A DNA stretch of 64,000 nt, from positions 22,786,646-22,850,645 of the forward strand of contig NC_088311.1 in the NCBI RefSeq assembly GCF_910592395.1, given 5' to 3'. Position 1 is the first letter of the stretch. Each line of letters opens with the position of its first letter. The DNA comes from Lineus longissimus. Its lineage: Eukaryota > Nemertea > Pilidiophora > Heteronemertea > Lineidae. The position numbers were made by a program, and so were the translations under genes. The notes beneath the pieces were generated by a model. The model searched no databases, had not been told where the DNA came from, and saw only the letters and a program-made list of their open reading frames with translations. This document shows, in pieces, positions 46,201-58,032 of this stretch.

Positions 46201-49200
46201 CCTATATTTTGTCCAACCTGGCCTTATTGGAAGGACATTACATAAGTGCTTGGAAACAAGACTGGTCAATTCCATTTCAAGCCACATCAAGTTTTTTCGA
46301 ATCGGTATTAAAAGCTAGCAATTCCAAACGTTACCAACCTCCCCATCTTTCGAACTGACTTGGGCACAGAATAGGCAACTTGACCATTCATAAGATTTGT
46401 TCTACACAGGCCCACTCTATCAGATGAATAGCCTTTTCATCTGCTCTATTGCCTAGGAACCTTTGATATTCATCTCTCTATATGTGATATTTACGTTCTT
46501 CCCTGCTTTATTACTTCTTTATAGCTCATGCTAAAGGTTACTCATATTTTTATCGGTAATGATTCAGTGAGTGATACCAGATGCATGCTCACCTACAATG
46601 TATAAACCAGCTATATACCAACCACAGTCAAAACAACTTTGGTATCAAATTTGCTTGTACCAATAGAGATTGTTGTCTCTGTTTGACAGAGGGCAAATGA
46701 CTGATCATGCATCTGCTGGCATTTTTGAAAATGGTCAAGACAAGAATTTGCTTCATTCTTCGGTGTCAATTTGTATTATTGGCCTGTAGATTATAGTTAC
46801 TGTCTTAATCAGGCGGAAGTATCAGGCCATGGGTTCTCAATGGGAAAGAGACACCACAGGTACAACCAATATTGTCCCTCCCAAAATTTCTGGGTTACGC
46901 TGCCTCAATCTCGTGTTACATTCAGAGTGAAAGCCTTATTGATTGCTTGATAGTGATGCTACCTGTTCCCTGCCAATATCAATGGCACTGAGCTTGGTTG
47001 ATCTTACCATTTGCTAATTAAATCACCTCCCTTTGTCTCTTGCAATTAGCATACAACTCACATAATTACATTAGCTGTAATATATCAAGCGTCAATGGCT
47101 AATTAATTGATTTATGAATAAAGGATATTTACCTTGGAACTTTGATTCAGAGAGTAAAGTTGGCTTGATTCTTATGCCGTTATGCCGTAAACCTGATAAT
47201 TTCCTAGGGTCTGATTTTCATAACGCGTTTTGTTGCATGAAAAGTGAGTCTATGCAGAAGTGAACAATTGCTCAGCATTTCATCACTCATGTCTTTTTGC
47301 ATCAGTTTGTCTTGGTGATTGTCTTGCACGCAGCCATGTAGATAATAGAATATTTTTTGTCAGTTGCGGGGGTTCGAAGCAGTGTGCTTTTAGCGGAAAT
47401 GTTGTCTTCTGAAATACCCCATTCATGGTTAATCAACCTGAAAGCTGATGTTGAGTTATTTTCATTGATGAATCATGTCGACATATTATTCCATATCCTG
47501 TAGCAGACTTTCAAAAATTGCTTTTTAGAGCAAATTATTATCTGAGTTCCTTCATCAAATCAATAAGTTACCAAATAACAAATTGTCTATTTTGCAGGGA
47601 GTTTCACTTCGGAAGATGTTGACCATACTCTGATGAAATTAGAAGATGGTGTTGAAGTTGCCCTTGATCGCGCCAAAGCCTGGTCCAAATATGTCAAGGA
47701 TATCATCACTTATGTAGAGAAACGAGCAATGTTAGGTGAGATTTGTACGCCTTTAGATTGGCACAATAACCTTGTACGGTACTGCTAATGCCTGTTCTGA
47801 CAGTGTCAGAAAGGGCTAACGTCAAATGATAATTGAAGCAAATATAGTCTAATTTGAATTAATTGATATCGCTTTGTATTTTTTCAGAGGCTGAATTTTC
47901 CAAAAGTCTGGCGAAGTTAGCCAACAACACAAAGTCTGGCCTGATGGCTGATGTGAGTATTCCTCCTTATTTGTTATCATAAAACCACTGACAAGGCAGC
48001 GGCTAATGTGGCATGCTCAATGTCTTCCTCCTGATTCTCAATCATAACAAAATAGTTTTCTTTAGGTCACTACATCACTTTTGACCTTTAAGATTTCACT
48101 TTTTTCATCCTATTTCCATGTCGAGATGTTTATGGTCTAATATATACTAGCAATGGATGGTCATGACATTTAGATTAATGGGATCTTAACCTTAGCAAAC
48201 AGACGCTTATATTTGCCCAATATTAGCTTATCAGGGTATTCCAACCACTTCATGGTTTTTCAGATTTTTGCAAAATTCTGCCATCAAACTCAAAAAGGGG
48301 CCTTGGATCCAGGGCCCATATGACCATCCATGAGCATGAATGTATATGACTGAAAAGCCTGTAAGACCTGGGTACAAGGTATTTTTAAAGTCGAAATTGT
48401 GAAATTTTGCAGATTGTGAAATTTCTTATAGTTTTTCAAACAAAATCAGCAAAATTTTCAAGTATGCCACTGATCTCCCCTCTGTTTCTTTCAGAGTTTC
48501 CTTCCATTCCAATCTGTGTACTGCACTGCCATGGGACAAGATACTGACTACGCCAATACGTCTATTGCAACATGTAACCTCATCCAGACACAGAAGTTCA
48601 TTGAGGTACATTTCTCTCTCTGAGACTACGATACTGAGGCATTGATTTAAGTGAATAAATTTTGTAATTTATCCCCTCTACAAAATCTAGTTGTAATTTC
48701 TTCTTTTTAAAAATTTTTTTTTTGAGATGCACAACAATGTAACCAGTTTCACAGACATAGTTGGGCCTTCTTGAGATGCCCAGAGCTTTGTGGTCACGGT
48801 GGTGACATTTGGCCAGTATTGAGGTTATGATTATAAAAATCCTTGACCTATAATACTTTCAGCCCCTCAATCACAGAAGAGCAGAGCATGACAAGGCCAG
48901 GAAATCCATCAGAGATGCGTGGAATAAAGAAAACAGAAAAATGGTGAGTGAAAAATTGAATTTTTTCTTGATTGTTGAGAATATTAGAGTAAAGATGCAC
49001 AGTGGGATGAGTCTTTTGCTTGTAAATTGTCGATTTCAAAATCTCTTTTCTCCAGCATGATGCTGTGAATAATCTCCGTAAAGCCAAACAACTGTATGTG
49101 ACCAGACAGCAGGAGTATGAAAATGCAAGAGACGCCGTCCTCAAGGTCGAGCAGGAAGGTCAAGGTCAGACTGGTGCCAAGCTGGAGAAGAAGAAGAAGC

Positions 49201-52200
49201 AAGAAGAGGACACCATGCATAGAGTAAGCCAGTGAAGTTGTTAAAGGGAAATAGAGGTGTTAAGTTTGCTAAAGAACCTTCCCTGAAGTCATTGTCTCTT
49301 GGATATCTCATGCACGGGGAGTGCGCAATATGTGCTTGATGGAAGCATTGTTCTTCCACCCAGCAAACTGTGCTTGCAAGTTGATCAAAACAACGGCATC
49401 GACCGAAATTTGGCTGGTGAAAACGATCATACAAAAATTGATCCAATCGCCGAACAAATCATACCATGTCAGGAAGCACCGAGACCATTTTAAGGTCGGG
49501 TTTACATATGATTCATTTTGTCACGGTTCACATATCACATGTCACTTGTCATGAGCTTGTTTGTTAGTAGGCTTGAAAACATGACATGACATGACAAGAG
49601 GGTGAAAAGTGACATGTTTGTTCTCTATGTAAGCCCTCTCTTTGGAAATGACAAGTCCAATCTGGAAGTGTCATGTCACTAGTGACAACGGTGAACTTGA
49701 TGTAAATCCAGCCTAATGAGTAGTCATCTCATGCAGCGGGTTGTCGACATTTCGGATACCTATGAAAGCTGTCTTGCTCATTGCAAAAGATGTCAGCACC
49801 AGTGTCCAGCAATAGTGTTTGAACAATGACTGGTATCTCTTTCAGGCTGCTGAAGCTGAGACAACTTATAAAGCCTGCGTGGTTGAAGCCAATAGTCGGC
49901 AGTCGGAACTAGAGAAAGTTAAGGGATCGCTCCTGGCTCAGATCAGAGAACTCATTTACTTATGTGATGAGGCTATGAAGACGGTTAGTATTTAGAAAAG
50001 CTTAAAGGAGGACTGTCTCGACAAAACCCTACCCCAGAATTTCTGATAACTACATGTACACTTGAGTTCCTGTGTAGACTGGAGTGCTGCACGTACATGT
50101 ACATCATTAGAATATGTGTGCACAAACAGCTCGTAGAATATTTGTCTGTATTTTCTGAAACATCTAGAGCTGCCCTCTATCCTGTTATGCATGTGATCTT
50201 CATTTTAATTTGTGGGGCTATCTCAGGACACTATTTTCTCCATGTATTTAGATGGGTTGGGGTGCCTCAAGTCAAACCAAATTCTTCAAATTCCAACTGA
50301 GGTCGTGGATATAGAAACTCCATGCATAGAAGTGTCGATGTTATCATGCACAGTGGCCATCTGGTGATGTATTGACTAACTTAAAATGAACGAGTGGGAA
50401 TTATGTCAAATACTGTACATAAAGAGGAAGAATTGCCATTCTTGCTCTCCAGGTGACAGTAGGCTACTTCCAGTTGCAACACACCGTAACCTCACCCATA
50501 CCTGTCCAGTTCCAAACGTTGGGCGAAAGTTGCCAAGTCTACGAGCCGGGCGCGCAATTCGCTGAGTACGTGCGCCGCCAACAATCAAGTGGCATGCGGG
50601 AAAACGCGGAACCGTTCATCTTCGAGCCTTATTATGCTGAGAAAGATGATGTGAGGAAGCCATCCCACTCTTCTGATTCACCTTCAGACTTGACTAACGA
50701 ATCTCCAAGACTTGGTAAAGGTATGCATAAATATCATTCTCATATTGGGTATTGTACATGTACATACTCTAGATTCACCGATCTAAGACCGGTGCTGAAG
50801 ATTCAATTCAGTCAGGCTAAGTAGTATACACATGGTCTTCCGATGCTATTCAGCATGTTGAATTTGGATAGACAGTAGGTTGATTACACCAAGTTTCCCG
50901 GTGGTCATGACTTCGTGTTCTGGCTTGGCCCTAGTTTCGATTTCAAGGCAAGTCAACCAGTCTTAGATAGGTGAAACTAGAGTATATGTATTGTCTCATT
51001 GTACCACAAAAAGATTTATTCAGTACTACTCCAGTTCATGCTTCCTCTTGATCAAGTGCATGTTGTTGATCACATTTGCATCCAAAACCATGCTGGGCTG
51101 GGTGTAGGCCTATATAGGACTAACGTTGTCATTGCTGTGTTGAATCCCAAGTTAGTTTCACAATCGTACTAGTGCTAAATAGTGATCAGAAATGTATCTC
51201 TCTTGCAGACAATGTTCGCCAGCCAAGCTATGGTGCTGCATGGCGCCAGCGACACCTGCCCATCATATCAGGAAACAGTGACACGGAGAGTGCCAGCGGC
51301 GGTAGCTCGAAGTCTCGGGAATCCTCACCATCTGCTAGTCCTCACAATCTCCTCCGCCATAAGATAGGATTAGCTGTCGATGAGTATGGGGAGGAGCTAA
51401 GTTCATCAACTCATTCTGATGGTAAGTAACCTCTGTAGTCAGGACACCTCCCTATAAAGGACAGTTTTGGTATTGGCTACATTACAGTAAACTGGATTTT
51501 CCCTTTCAGCTTGTCAAGTAGATGGTGGAGGTCCTTTCAAGAATATCCAACAATCTCATGCTGCTCAGACTCATACATTTCGTAAATTACGAACACCGTC
51601 AAAATGTCGAGAATGCGACAGTTATGTCTATTTCAACGGGGCGGAGTGCAATAAGGTTTGTGATACATTTGCGTCTAGCTGTGTAACCCGTCTTGTCAAA
51701 GGCTTAGTATGAGATAGCAAAGAATAATCTCCTTTTTTTGGATGGGCTCAGAATGTGTTCATATTCAGAATAAAAATAAAATAGAAATGGCCTTGGAATC
51801 CTTCGTCATGCCTACTGTGTTACTGAAATGCCTTGGGACACCCAGTTGGCATTCTTCAAATGATGACTTAGACCCCAGACCCCAGTGGAAGAGTGATCAA
51901 GTTTTATCCTACCCCCACCCCCTCATCCCCTCACCCCCTCTGTTGCCTTGTTGATATTCTTACTGAAGTCGGCCGAGTTTAGTTGAAAACTTCCTTGTTC
52001 ATGTGGTCATAAAACTTGAAGTATCAAACCACTCCCTCTTGAACCTGGGACATGAAATTAAACAAAGCGTCATAAAGTGATCTTGAGCAATGTTTACATG
52101 ATGGAGAAAAATGACGTTTAATCGAACAGGCTGTCATGATTCTTTTCAGTGTGGTATGGCCATCCATAAGAAGTGCCTGGAAGTTTGTAGTATGACTTGC

Positions 52201-55200
52201 GGTAAGAAGCCCCCACAACGTCGACTGACAACGTTCGGGATAGACTTCAAGGAGCAGGTGGAGGAGAGGCACATTGATATACCCCCCATTCTAGTCAAGT
52301 GTGTCGCCGAGGTCGAGAAGAGGGGAATTACTCAGAAGGTAGGGATCCTCTTTTTAGTCCTTGGGGCAATTTCTTGTTCATTTATTGAAAGTATGAGGCC
52401 AGTTGTCATTTATAACCAGTCACCTTGTGGATGGACTGTTTGTTGAGGAATCTTTCACAGAATTGTAAACAGCTAAATTTGCTCTTCAGTTGAGATGTTC
52501 CCGTAATCATTTCAGGGTTTGTACAGAGTGTCTGGTGTGAAATCAAGAGTTGAGAAGTTGTGCCAAAGCTTCGAGATCGAGGGAGACAAAGTGGATTTAA
52601 CGGAGCACCACCCAAATGTGATAGCTAACGTGCTGAAACTTTATTTGAGGCAACTTCCAGAGCCCCTCCTGACTTTCCCTCTGTACTCGGAATTCGTTAG
52701 GGCTGCAAGGGTAAGTGCTATTGGACCATCTCTTCTGTTTATCATGGGTTAAGAGGCTTTAGTGACTTCGTGTTGGACACATTAAACGATTGTGACTTTA
52801 GATGACAGGTAAACCAAGCACCTTTTATTTCACATCTTGGTTAAAGCGAACTGGAACCGCCGAGCGATTTATTCAACTTTTCGACTTTCACCGCCCGAGA
52901 AAGTCGGACTTCCAACTTCCTGTTCGAGTTCAGATTTGTAGCTCCGCCCCCAGTGCCCGAGCATGCGCAGTTCAATTTGTTATTATTGAGAATCATGTGA
53001 GAATCACATGAGTCATGCGATCTTTCATTCATGAATTTTCGTAGTAAATTCCATAGTAGTGACGTCACTGAATGATTGACAACTAGGCGCCATGTTTCAT
53101 TCATGCCTCGTTCTGATCACCCGATACGCGGGAAATGAAAACGAGGTCATACGAACTGGCTTGGCAGTTCCAGTTCGCTTTAACTACAGTAGCATTATCA
53201 AAAATGTATGAACAATCCTTCTATATTTTTGGGAATTGTTGACATAAAATTGTTCTTCCTTCAGGAAGACACTCCGCCAAATCGAGAAGCTACAATCAAT
53301 CGTCTTTCGTATCTAGTCAAGTTATTACCTCGACCAAATTTCAAGAGTTTAGGCCTTCTTATGCATCATCTGCACAAGTAAGTCTGATTCATCGAAGTCG
53401 TTTTGAAGGAACTGTTCCCTTATTGAAGACTGACTCACCAGGTGTAATAAATTCAATTGGCACCATGAAACAACCTCCTCAAGAGCTAACACAGAAAATG
53501 AAGACAGATTTTACATCGGAGAGAGTTTTGATTTCGGCACCACTGTGGAATTGTTTTCCTGTACATGAGCAAAAGTAAACGAAAAGCTGGGTTTACATAG
53601 AGTTCACAAAGTCACTTGTCATGTTTGAACAAACGTGCCATTTCCTAAGAGCAGGCGACATAGGATTCACAACGTCTCTTTTCACTTTCTTTAACTTGTA
53701 GCACAATTTTCCTATTCGTGCTTTTCATTTCAGAGTGACCAAACTTGAGGACTTAAATCAAATGAATGCCAGTAACCTGGGAATAGTTTTTGGACCAACA
53801 CTCCTCAGACCAAGGTAGTTATGATTCAAATGATAACTTTTCCAGATTAAAGTGCATGTACTCAACTCGTTTTTCATGCTTCTAAAGTTAGTATTTGTGA
53901 CATTACCCTGTTTGGCCATTGTATTAAGGCATTGCTACCTGTTTATTCTTGCAGAGAAGGTGGCGCCTCTTTGAACTCGCTGATGGATACTCCTCACCAG
54001 ACCAGAGCTGTAGAACTGATGGTCCTTTATGCAGAGGTAGGTTTTGCACAAATAGAGAAACTAGTTTTTTTGGGTACCCGTGGCTTCCGACAAGGTGTCC
54101 TTATTTGGGAGGTCCAATTTGAACACACACTCTTGTGTGGTTAAAGCATCCTTTTGAATATTTGTCTATTCAGATAAAGGTAAGCAATGTTTAGCATTGC
54201 TATATCGTACTCTGCGCTGGGCTGGTGTTGGCAAAAAATGGCTTCTGCAATAAAGGCATGTTGGTCATCTTGTGGTGTAGTGTTCTCGTACAAGTTTAGA
54301 AAGAGCCCCAGCAGTGGTTTTATTGATTAAAATCTCATGTTTAAACTTTTACAGAAAATCTTTGGTTCTGCCACTGACTTCCAAAAGAAAGAGTCTGAGA
54401 ATCTAGTCACACCTGAGGCTCCTCGATCTCGGGTGTTGAGTGTTGGTGCTGAAGGTCACGAGCGACAGAGGTAACGATATTTATAAAACAGCTATTATAA
54501 TGTGACATAAGTGCATATCACTGCTGTAAATTGTCTGTGTCAATCATGGCAGAATAAATGGATATTGGTTGATAATTCGGGGTTTGGGCCTAACACAGAT
54601 ATCTCATACCGAGGCATATTTTGGCTCCTCTTGCTTGCATTGCATATATAGATTTATTAATTCTGTTAGGCAATATTATAAATTCCATATTTTGATTGAC
54701 ATTTTTAGGTTGGTCAGATTAAATCATATTTACAATAATTGGACCAATCTTGGAACCATGTAGTTCATCAACAGGAAAAACTCGTTGACATCTATGTAAT
54801 CATCGCTGTAAAATAGTGCTAAATGCTATTATTTTTTATTGAAATAAAACTCTAATGAATATCAATATCAATAATTATGTGAAGTTGTATTTTTGGCAAT
54901 TACAGAAACTGATACAGTACATTATGCATGCAACAACAAAATTAATGACCGGAACAACAAGTAATACAGGATATTCACTTCATGCCTTGTCTTTTGCAGA
55001 AATACTTCTACCTCGCGAGATCAGCCTTCGAATGTCCTGACTATGGATGAACAAACTCACCAGGTAAATGACAGTTTCTCCTCTTACTGTTCATGTGAAT
55101 GTGTTGAGGTTTGAGTTAAAGCATTTACTGTTTCTGTTCTTCACTTGTAGTACCAGTACTTTTCAAAATATACTTCGGAGGATGGCAGTGGAATCCTCAT

Positions 55201-58032
55201 GGCATCACAGACATAGTCTCTTAACCCTGTAACTGTTGTTAGTTCCTGACTATGCTAAAATATACTTCTGAAGACAGCAGTGGAATCCTCATGGCATCAC
55301 AGACATAGTCTCTTAACCCTGTAACTGTTGTTAGTTCCTGACTATGCTAAAATATACTTCTGAGGACAGCAGTGGAATCCTAATGGCATCACAGACATAG
55401 TCTCTTAACCCTGTAATTGTTGTTTATAGTTCCTGACTATGCTAAAATATACTTCTGAGGACAGCAGTGGAATCATCACAGACATAGTCTCTAAACCCTG
55501 TAACTGTTGTTTATAGTTCCTGACTATGCTCTCACTCGATAACCTGCTTTAACTTTGTTACCTCATCGCTTTACATATTTTCAGAATACCCATGGCGAAT
55601 TGAGTGTAGGTCTACCAGGAAGTACTCAGTCACAAAAATCGAAAGATTCAGTTGGTGTCACTCTGCATGGTAAGTCGGATCAACCTGTAGTTAATTGCTT
55701 TAATTCTACAGGAGAAAAAAATAATCTCACAATATCAACCTATTATTGGTTTCTGGTCAACAGGTACTGGTGCAAAGAATCTTTGACCGCATCTAAAAAT
55801 GTAACTTTTACATTGGCTTTAAGTTTCCTTGTAATATACTGATACTGTACAATGCCAAATTATCGTTGGAGATTCACGAAAACAAAAATTGCCAAAACAA
55901 TTTCCAAAATGAATCGTGAATCGCCAAAATTTGGCACTTTACGGTAACCAAGGCTATTAATCTTCTAGTTTGGCTTTTGTATCATAATTCATGGGATGGT
56001 TTGCCTGGAGTTTCCCTTGCTACTAAACATTTCCTTTCCAAACTGATTGTGTATGGAACGGGATTGTTTCAACATGCTGCATGAAGGAGTACTCATCACT
56101 CAGGAAGTCGAGCCTCTTACTCTGAACTATGATTAACCTAATGCCTTGAAAAATAGACCCTTTCTGAATGCCTTCTTGAAGTAGTATCACACTAAAACCT
56201 TTTATTGATTTCATTTCTGTAGCTCCTATGTTGAAGCGTGAATCTCTTGTATAACTAACTGTGAGTTCAACGCCGTACATTTTAGAAACTTGAATAGCAC
56301 GTAGTAATATTAGGTTTCTTTACAAAATGATGCCACTCATGAAGGGGAAACACTGGTTTCATACGAATGCTCAGTGAGAATGCTCTTGGATCTTTGTTTG
56401 TAGAAAAAGATATGGGGAGAAATGTCTGTTCTCTGCCATTTAGTTGATGTGAACCCTGACAGGACTGAGCCTGATTTGTTAAAAATAATTGTTGTTTGAG
56501 AGGAAATTTGTACAAAGCAAAAAGTATAAAAATCCGAGTGAGTTCCATTAGTAATATTTGGCAGACTAAAACAGGTCCGCCTCAGTCGTTTGGGGTTTCA
56601 CATTGTGTAAATACATAATTTGTTTGGCATCTTATGAGTGGTTGGTTCATTGCATGCAGGTAGCGCCACCTTTGTTGACGAGGATGACCTAGATGTAGTT
56701 GATAACCTCCTCCCCGACTGGTCACCCGCTCAGCACAACTCCCTTGCCAAGACTATCTCCCTTCCTGGTAAGATTTTGTCTCGGTGTAATGTATCATACC
56801 CCGAAAGAAAGACCTGCCTTTGACCAGCCAGGCTTTGGATGATTTTCAGTTGGGCATATTCATTATGGCCAAAGCACACTCTTTATCTTCTCACATTTGT
56901 TCTTTAGCTTGAACTTCTCATCTGAAACCCAACCTTCAGTAATGATCAATGCAATCTTCCCCTGCATACCGCTGTGCTATTCTATGAATCCTGCCCCAAA
57001 TTGTACATACTCTGCTGATCAAATTGGGTGGCGTAGTTTCAATTTTATTACTGTTGCTCAGATAGAACTGGACGGTTGCTGGTTGAAGCATACAACGGTA
57101 GTTTAATAATCACTTTGCGAGTACACTAATTCTGAATGAGACTTTATGTAGAAAAACCCTTTGGTTCGGTTGTGTTTACTTTTGACCATGTCCTTGTTAG
57201 CACCATCTACATGAGGACTGCACATCTTAGGCTAGGTTTTTCAAAGGATTCACGCTGCCACTTTCACAAATCACGTGTTACCTGTCACTTGTCACAAGCA
57301 TGTCTGTTAATTGACTTGAAAACATGACATGACATGACAAAAGGGTGACATGTAGTGACAACATGAATCCAATGTAGCCCACTCTTTGTCACTCAATGTG
57401 TCGCTTTAAGAACGAGCCAGGAATTTCCAATGGAAACTCTATGTAATCCTAGTATGGCGAGAGGGTGACAAATGACACTGTGAATCCCATGTAAACCACT
57501 CTTCTTTGGATATTACTTTTTTTCTCGTAAAGTGACATGTTACAAGTGAAAATGTCAGCCTTATATAAACCAAGCCTTTTGGGTTTTTTTATCCTGGAAA
57601 TGACTCAACTGATTGGAGAAGAATTGATTTTGACCATCTTTTGTTTCAGTTTCCGGAGCCGATGTTTCGTCCATAAAGGACACAGAACTCTCTTTGGAAG
57701 GTGATGTCCCAACCAGGCGACTCTTATCGAGTAAATCGCTACCATACAAGTCGCCAACACCACCTTACTCGACCCATGAAGCCAAATCCCCAGGTGCTAA
57801 TATCAAACCATCCCATAGTCTGCGAACATCGGCTTCCCAGTCACCAGCTAAGATGCATACGAGCCCATCGAGTGCCAAACAGCCGGCTAGTGTCCCCCTT
57901 ACGTCATTGTCACCAAGTGGCTCTCAGACATCTAGCCAAATGAACACATCTTCATCATCGCCACACCATGAGCGAAGAACTGATTTAGCTAGTTTTAATC
58001 CAGGTGATCCAAGGGAGCCAAAATTTGTTTAG
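34239..58032 (+). CDS. F-BAR/C1/RhoGAP protein of the ARHGAP29/ARHGAP45/GMIP family (25 exons)
   Basis: A Rho GTPase-activating protein that binds membranes. Exons: 34239-34346, 39663-39882, 40439-40582, 42014-42095, 44484-44538, 46089-46155, 47598-47735, 47888-47952, 48495-48605, 48863-48943, 49056-49223, 49846-49983, 50453-50720, 51209-51421, 51510-51655, 52150-52338, 52516-52710, 53265-53377, 53734-53814, 53955-54036, 54355-54470, 55000-55063, 55585-55669, 56660-56767, 57650-58032. All junctions keep frame, giving 1139 residues. The F-BAR region is about 205-500. The C1 zinc finger (about 636-680) has CRECDSYVYFNGAEC and CGMAIHKKCLEVC. The RhoGAP domain (about 690-888) has arginine finger R735 in GLYRVSG and LKLYLRQLPEPLL. 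The tail is Ser/Pro-rich. Polyadenylation signal at 59050-59055. Intron 1 is 5.3 kb. It is probably the single pro-ortholog of the vertebrate trio. Confidence 0.93.
34802..35016 (+). mobile_element. MITE-like element, ACAGTAGAAC family, copy 1
   Basis: Terminal inverted repeat ACAGTAGAAC/GTTCTACTGT. The interior is built from AGAGAGG and GTCCTTA words, including three tandem 18-bp units of GTGTCCTTAGTAGAGAGG type at about 34937-34996. It lies in intron 1 of the RhoGAP gene, and the copy at 35943-36122 is close. Fragments of the same words occur near 4961, 14870-14900 and 54090. Confidence 0.7.
35943..36122 (+). mobile_element. MITE-like element, ACAGTAGAAC family, copy 2
   Basis: Same family as 34802-35016: ACAGTAGAACCTCTCTATCA at the left and AGAGAGGTTCTGCTGT at the right. 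It shares TTGACAAGTGCTGTCCTTAA and CAATTTGGGACCAAAACTAG with copy 1. It has two rather than three internal tandem units, so the 35-bp length difference lies mainly in that array. Confidence 0.7.
36640..37049 (+). mobile_element. MITE-like element with AGCTGCGCTTACACCAC ends
   Basis: A 410-bp element in intron 1 of the RhoGAP gene. The 17-bp terminal inverted repeats are AGCTGCGCTTACACCAC and, read inward from the right, AGCCGCACTTACACCAC. The same TIR core recurs inside (GCACTTACACCACCAC at about 36675 and GGTGTAAGCGC at about 36961), so the element is a nested or compound inverted repeat. A 3-bp ATC flanks both ends and may be a target duplication or chance. It is GC-richer than the surrounding intron. 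Confidence 0.65.
42709..42732 (+). repeat. Poly-C tract in RhoGAP intron 4
   Basis: An uninterrupted run of about 20 or more C, followed by CACCACCACTGCCCCC. Similar shorter runs of G or C are seen near 4491, 19094, 22171, 35421 and 36573. Length in the source assembly may be unreliable. Confidence 0.8.
49490..49715 (+). mobile_element. MITE-like element of ACATGTCACTTGTCA type, copy 1
   Basis: The ends are GGTCGGGTTTACAT and ATGTAAATCCAGCC, imperfect inverted repeats. The interior has many TGACATG/CATGTCA words and AAAACATGACATGACATGAC. Related copies are at 53585-53690 (partial) and 57228-57580, all within introns of the same RhoGAP gene. Confidence 0.6.
52845..53179 (+). mobile_element. 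TTAA-flanked MITE in RhoGAP intron 17
   Basis: A 335-bp element with perfect 13-bp terminal inverted repeats AGCGAACTGGAAC/GTTCCAGTTCGCT, flanked on both sides by TTAA (52841-52844 and 53180-53183). TTAA target duplications are characteristic of the piggyBac and Kolobok superfamilies. No coding sequence is present, so it is non-autonomous. Confidence 0.8.
53585..53690 (+). mobile_element. Partial MITE-like element of ACATGTCACTTGTCA type
   Basis: It begins AAGCTGGGTTTACATAGAGT and contains GTCACTTGTCATG and CATAGGATTCACAACGTC, matching pieces of the copies at 49490 and 57228. No right end was found; it appears truncated. Confidence 0.45.
55165..55530 (+). repeat. Four-copy 92-bp tandem repeat in RhoGAP intron 22
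   Basis: Units start at 55165, 55257, 55349 and 55444. Each runs from AAAATATACTTC through CAGTGGAATCCTCATGGCAT and CTCTTAACCCTGTAACTG to CCTGACTATGCT. The spacing is exactly 92 bp for the first two steps; unit 3 has a 3-bp insertion (TTATAG) and unit 4 lacks about 9 bp. Identity is high, so the expansion is recent. Confidence 0.9.
57228..57580 (+). mobile_element. MITE-like element of ACATGTCACTTGTCA type, copy 2
   Basis: Contains the hallmark AAAACATGACATGACATGAC, TGTCACTTGTCAC and AATCCCATGTAAACCA blocks shared with 49490-49715. It is longer because of an internal segment around 57390-57470. It lies in the last RhoGAP intron, ending about 70 bp before the last exon. Confidence 0.55.
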
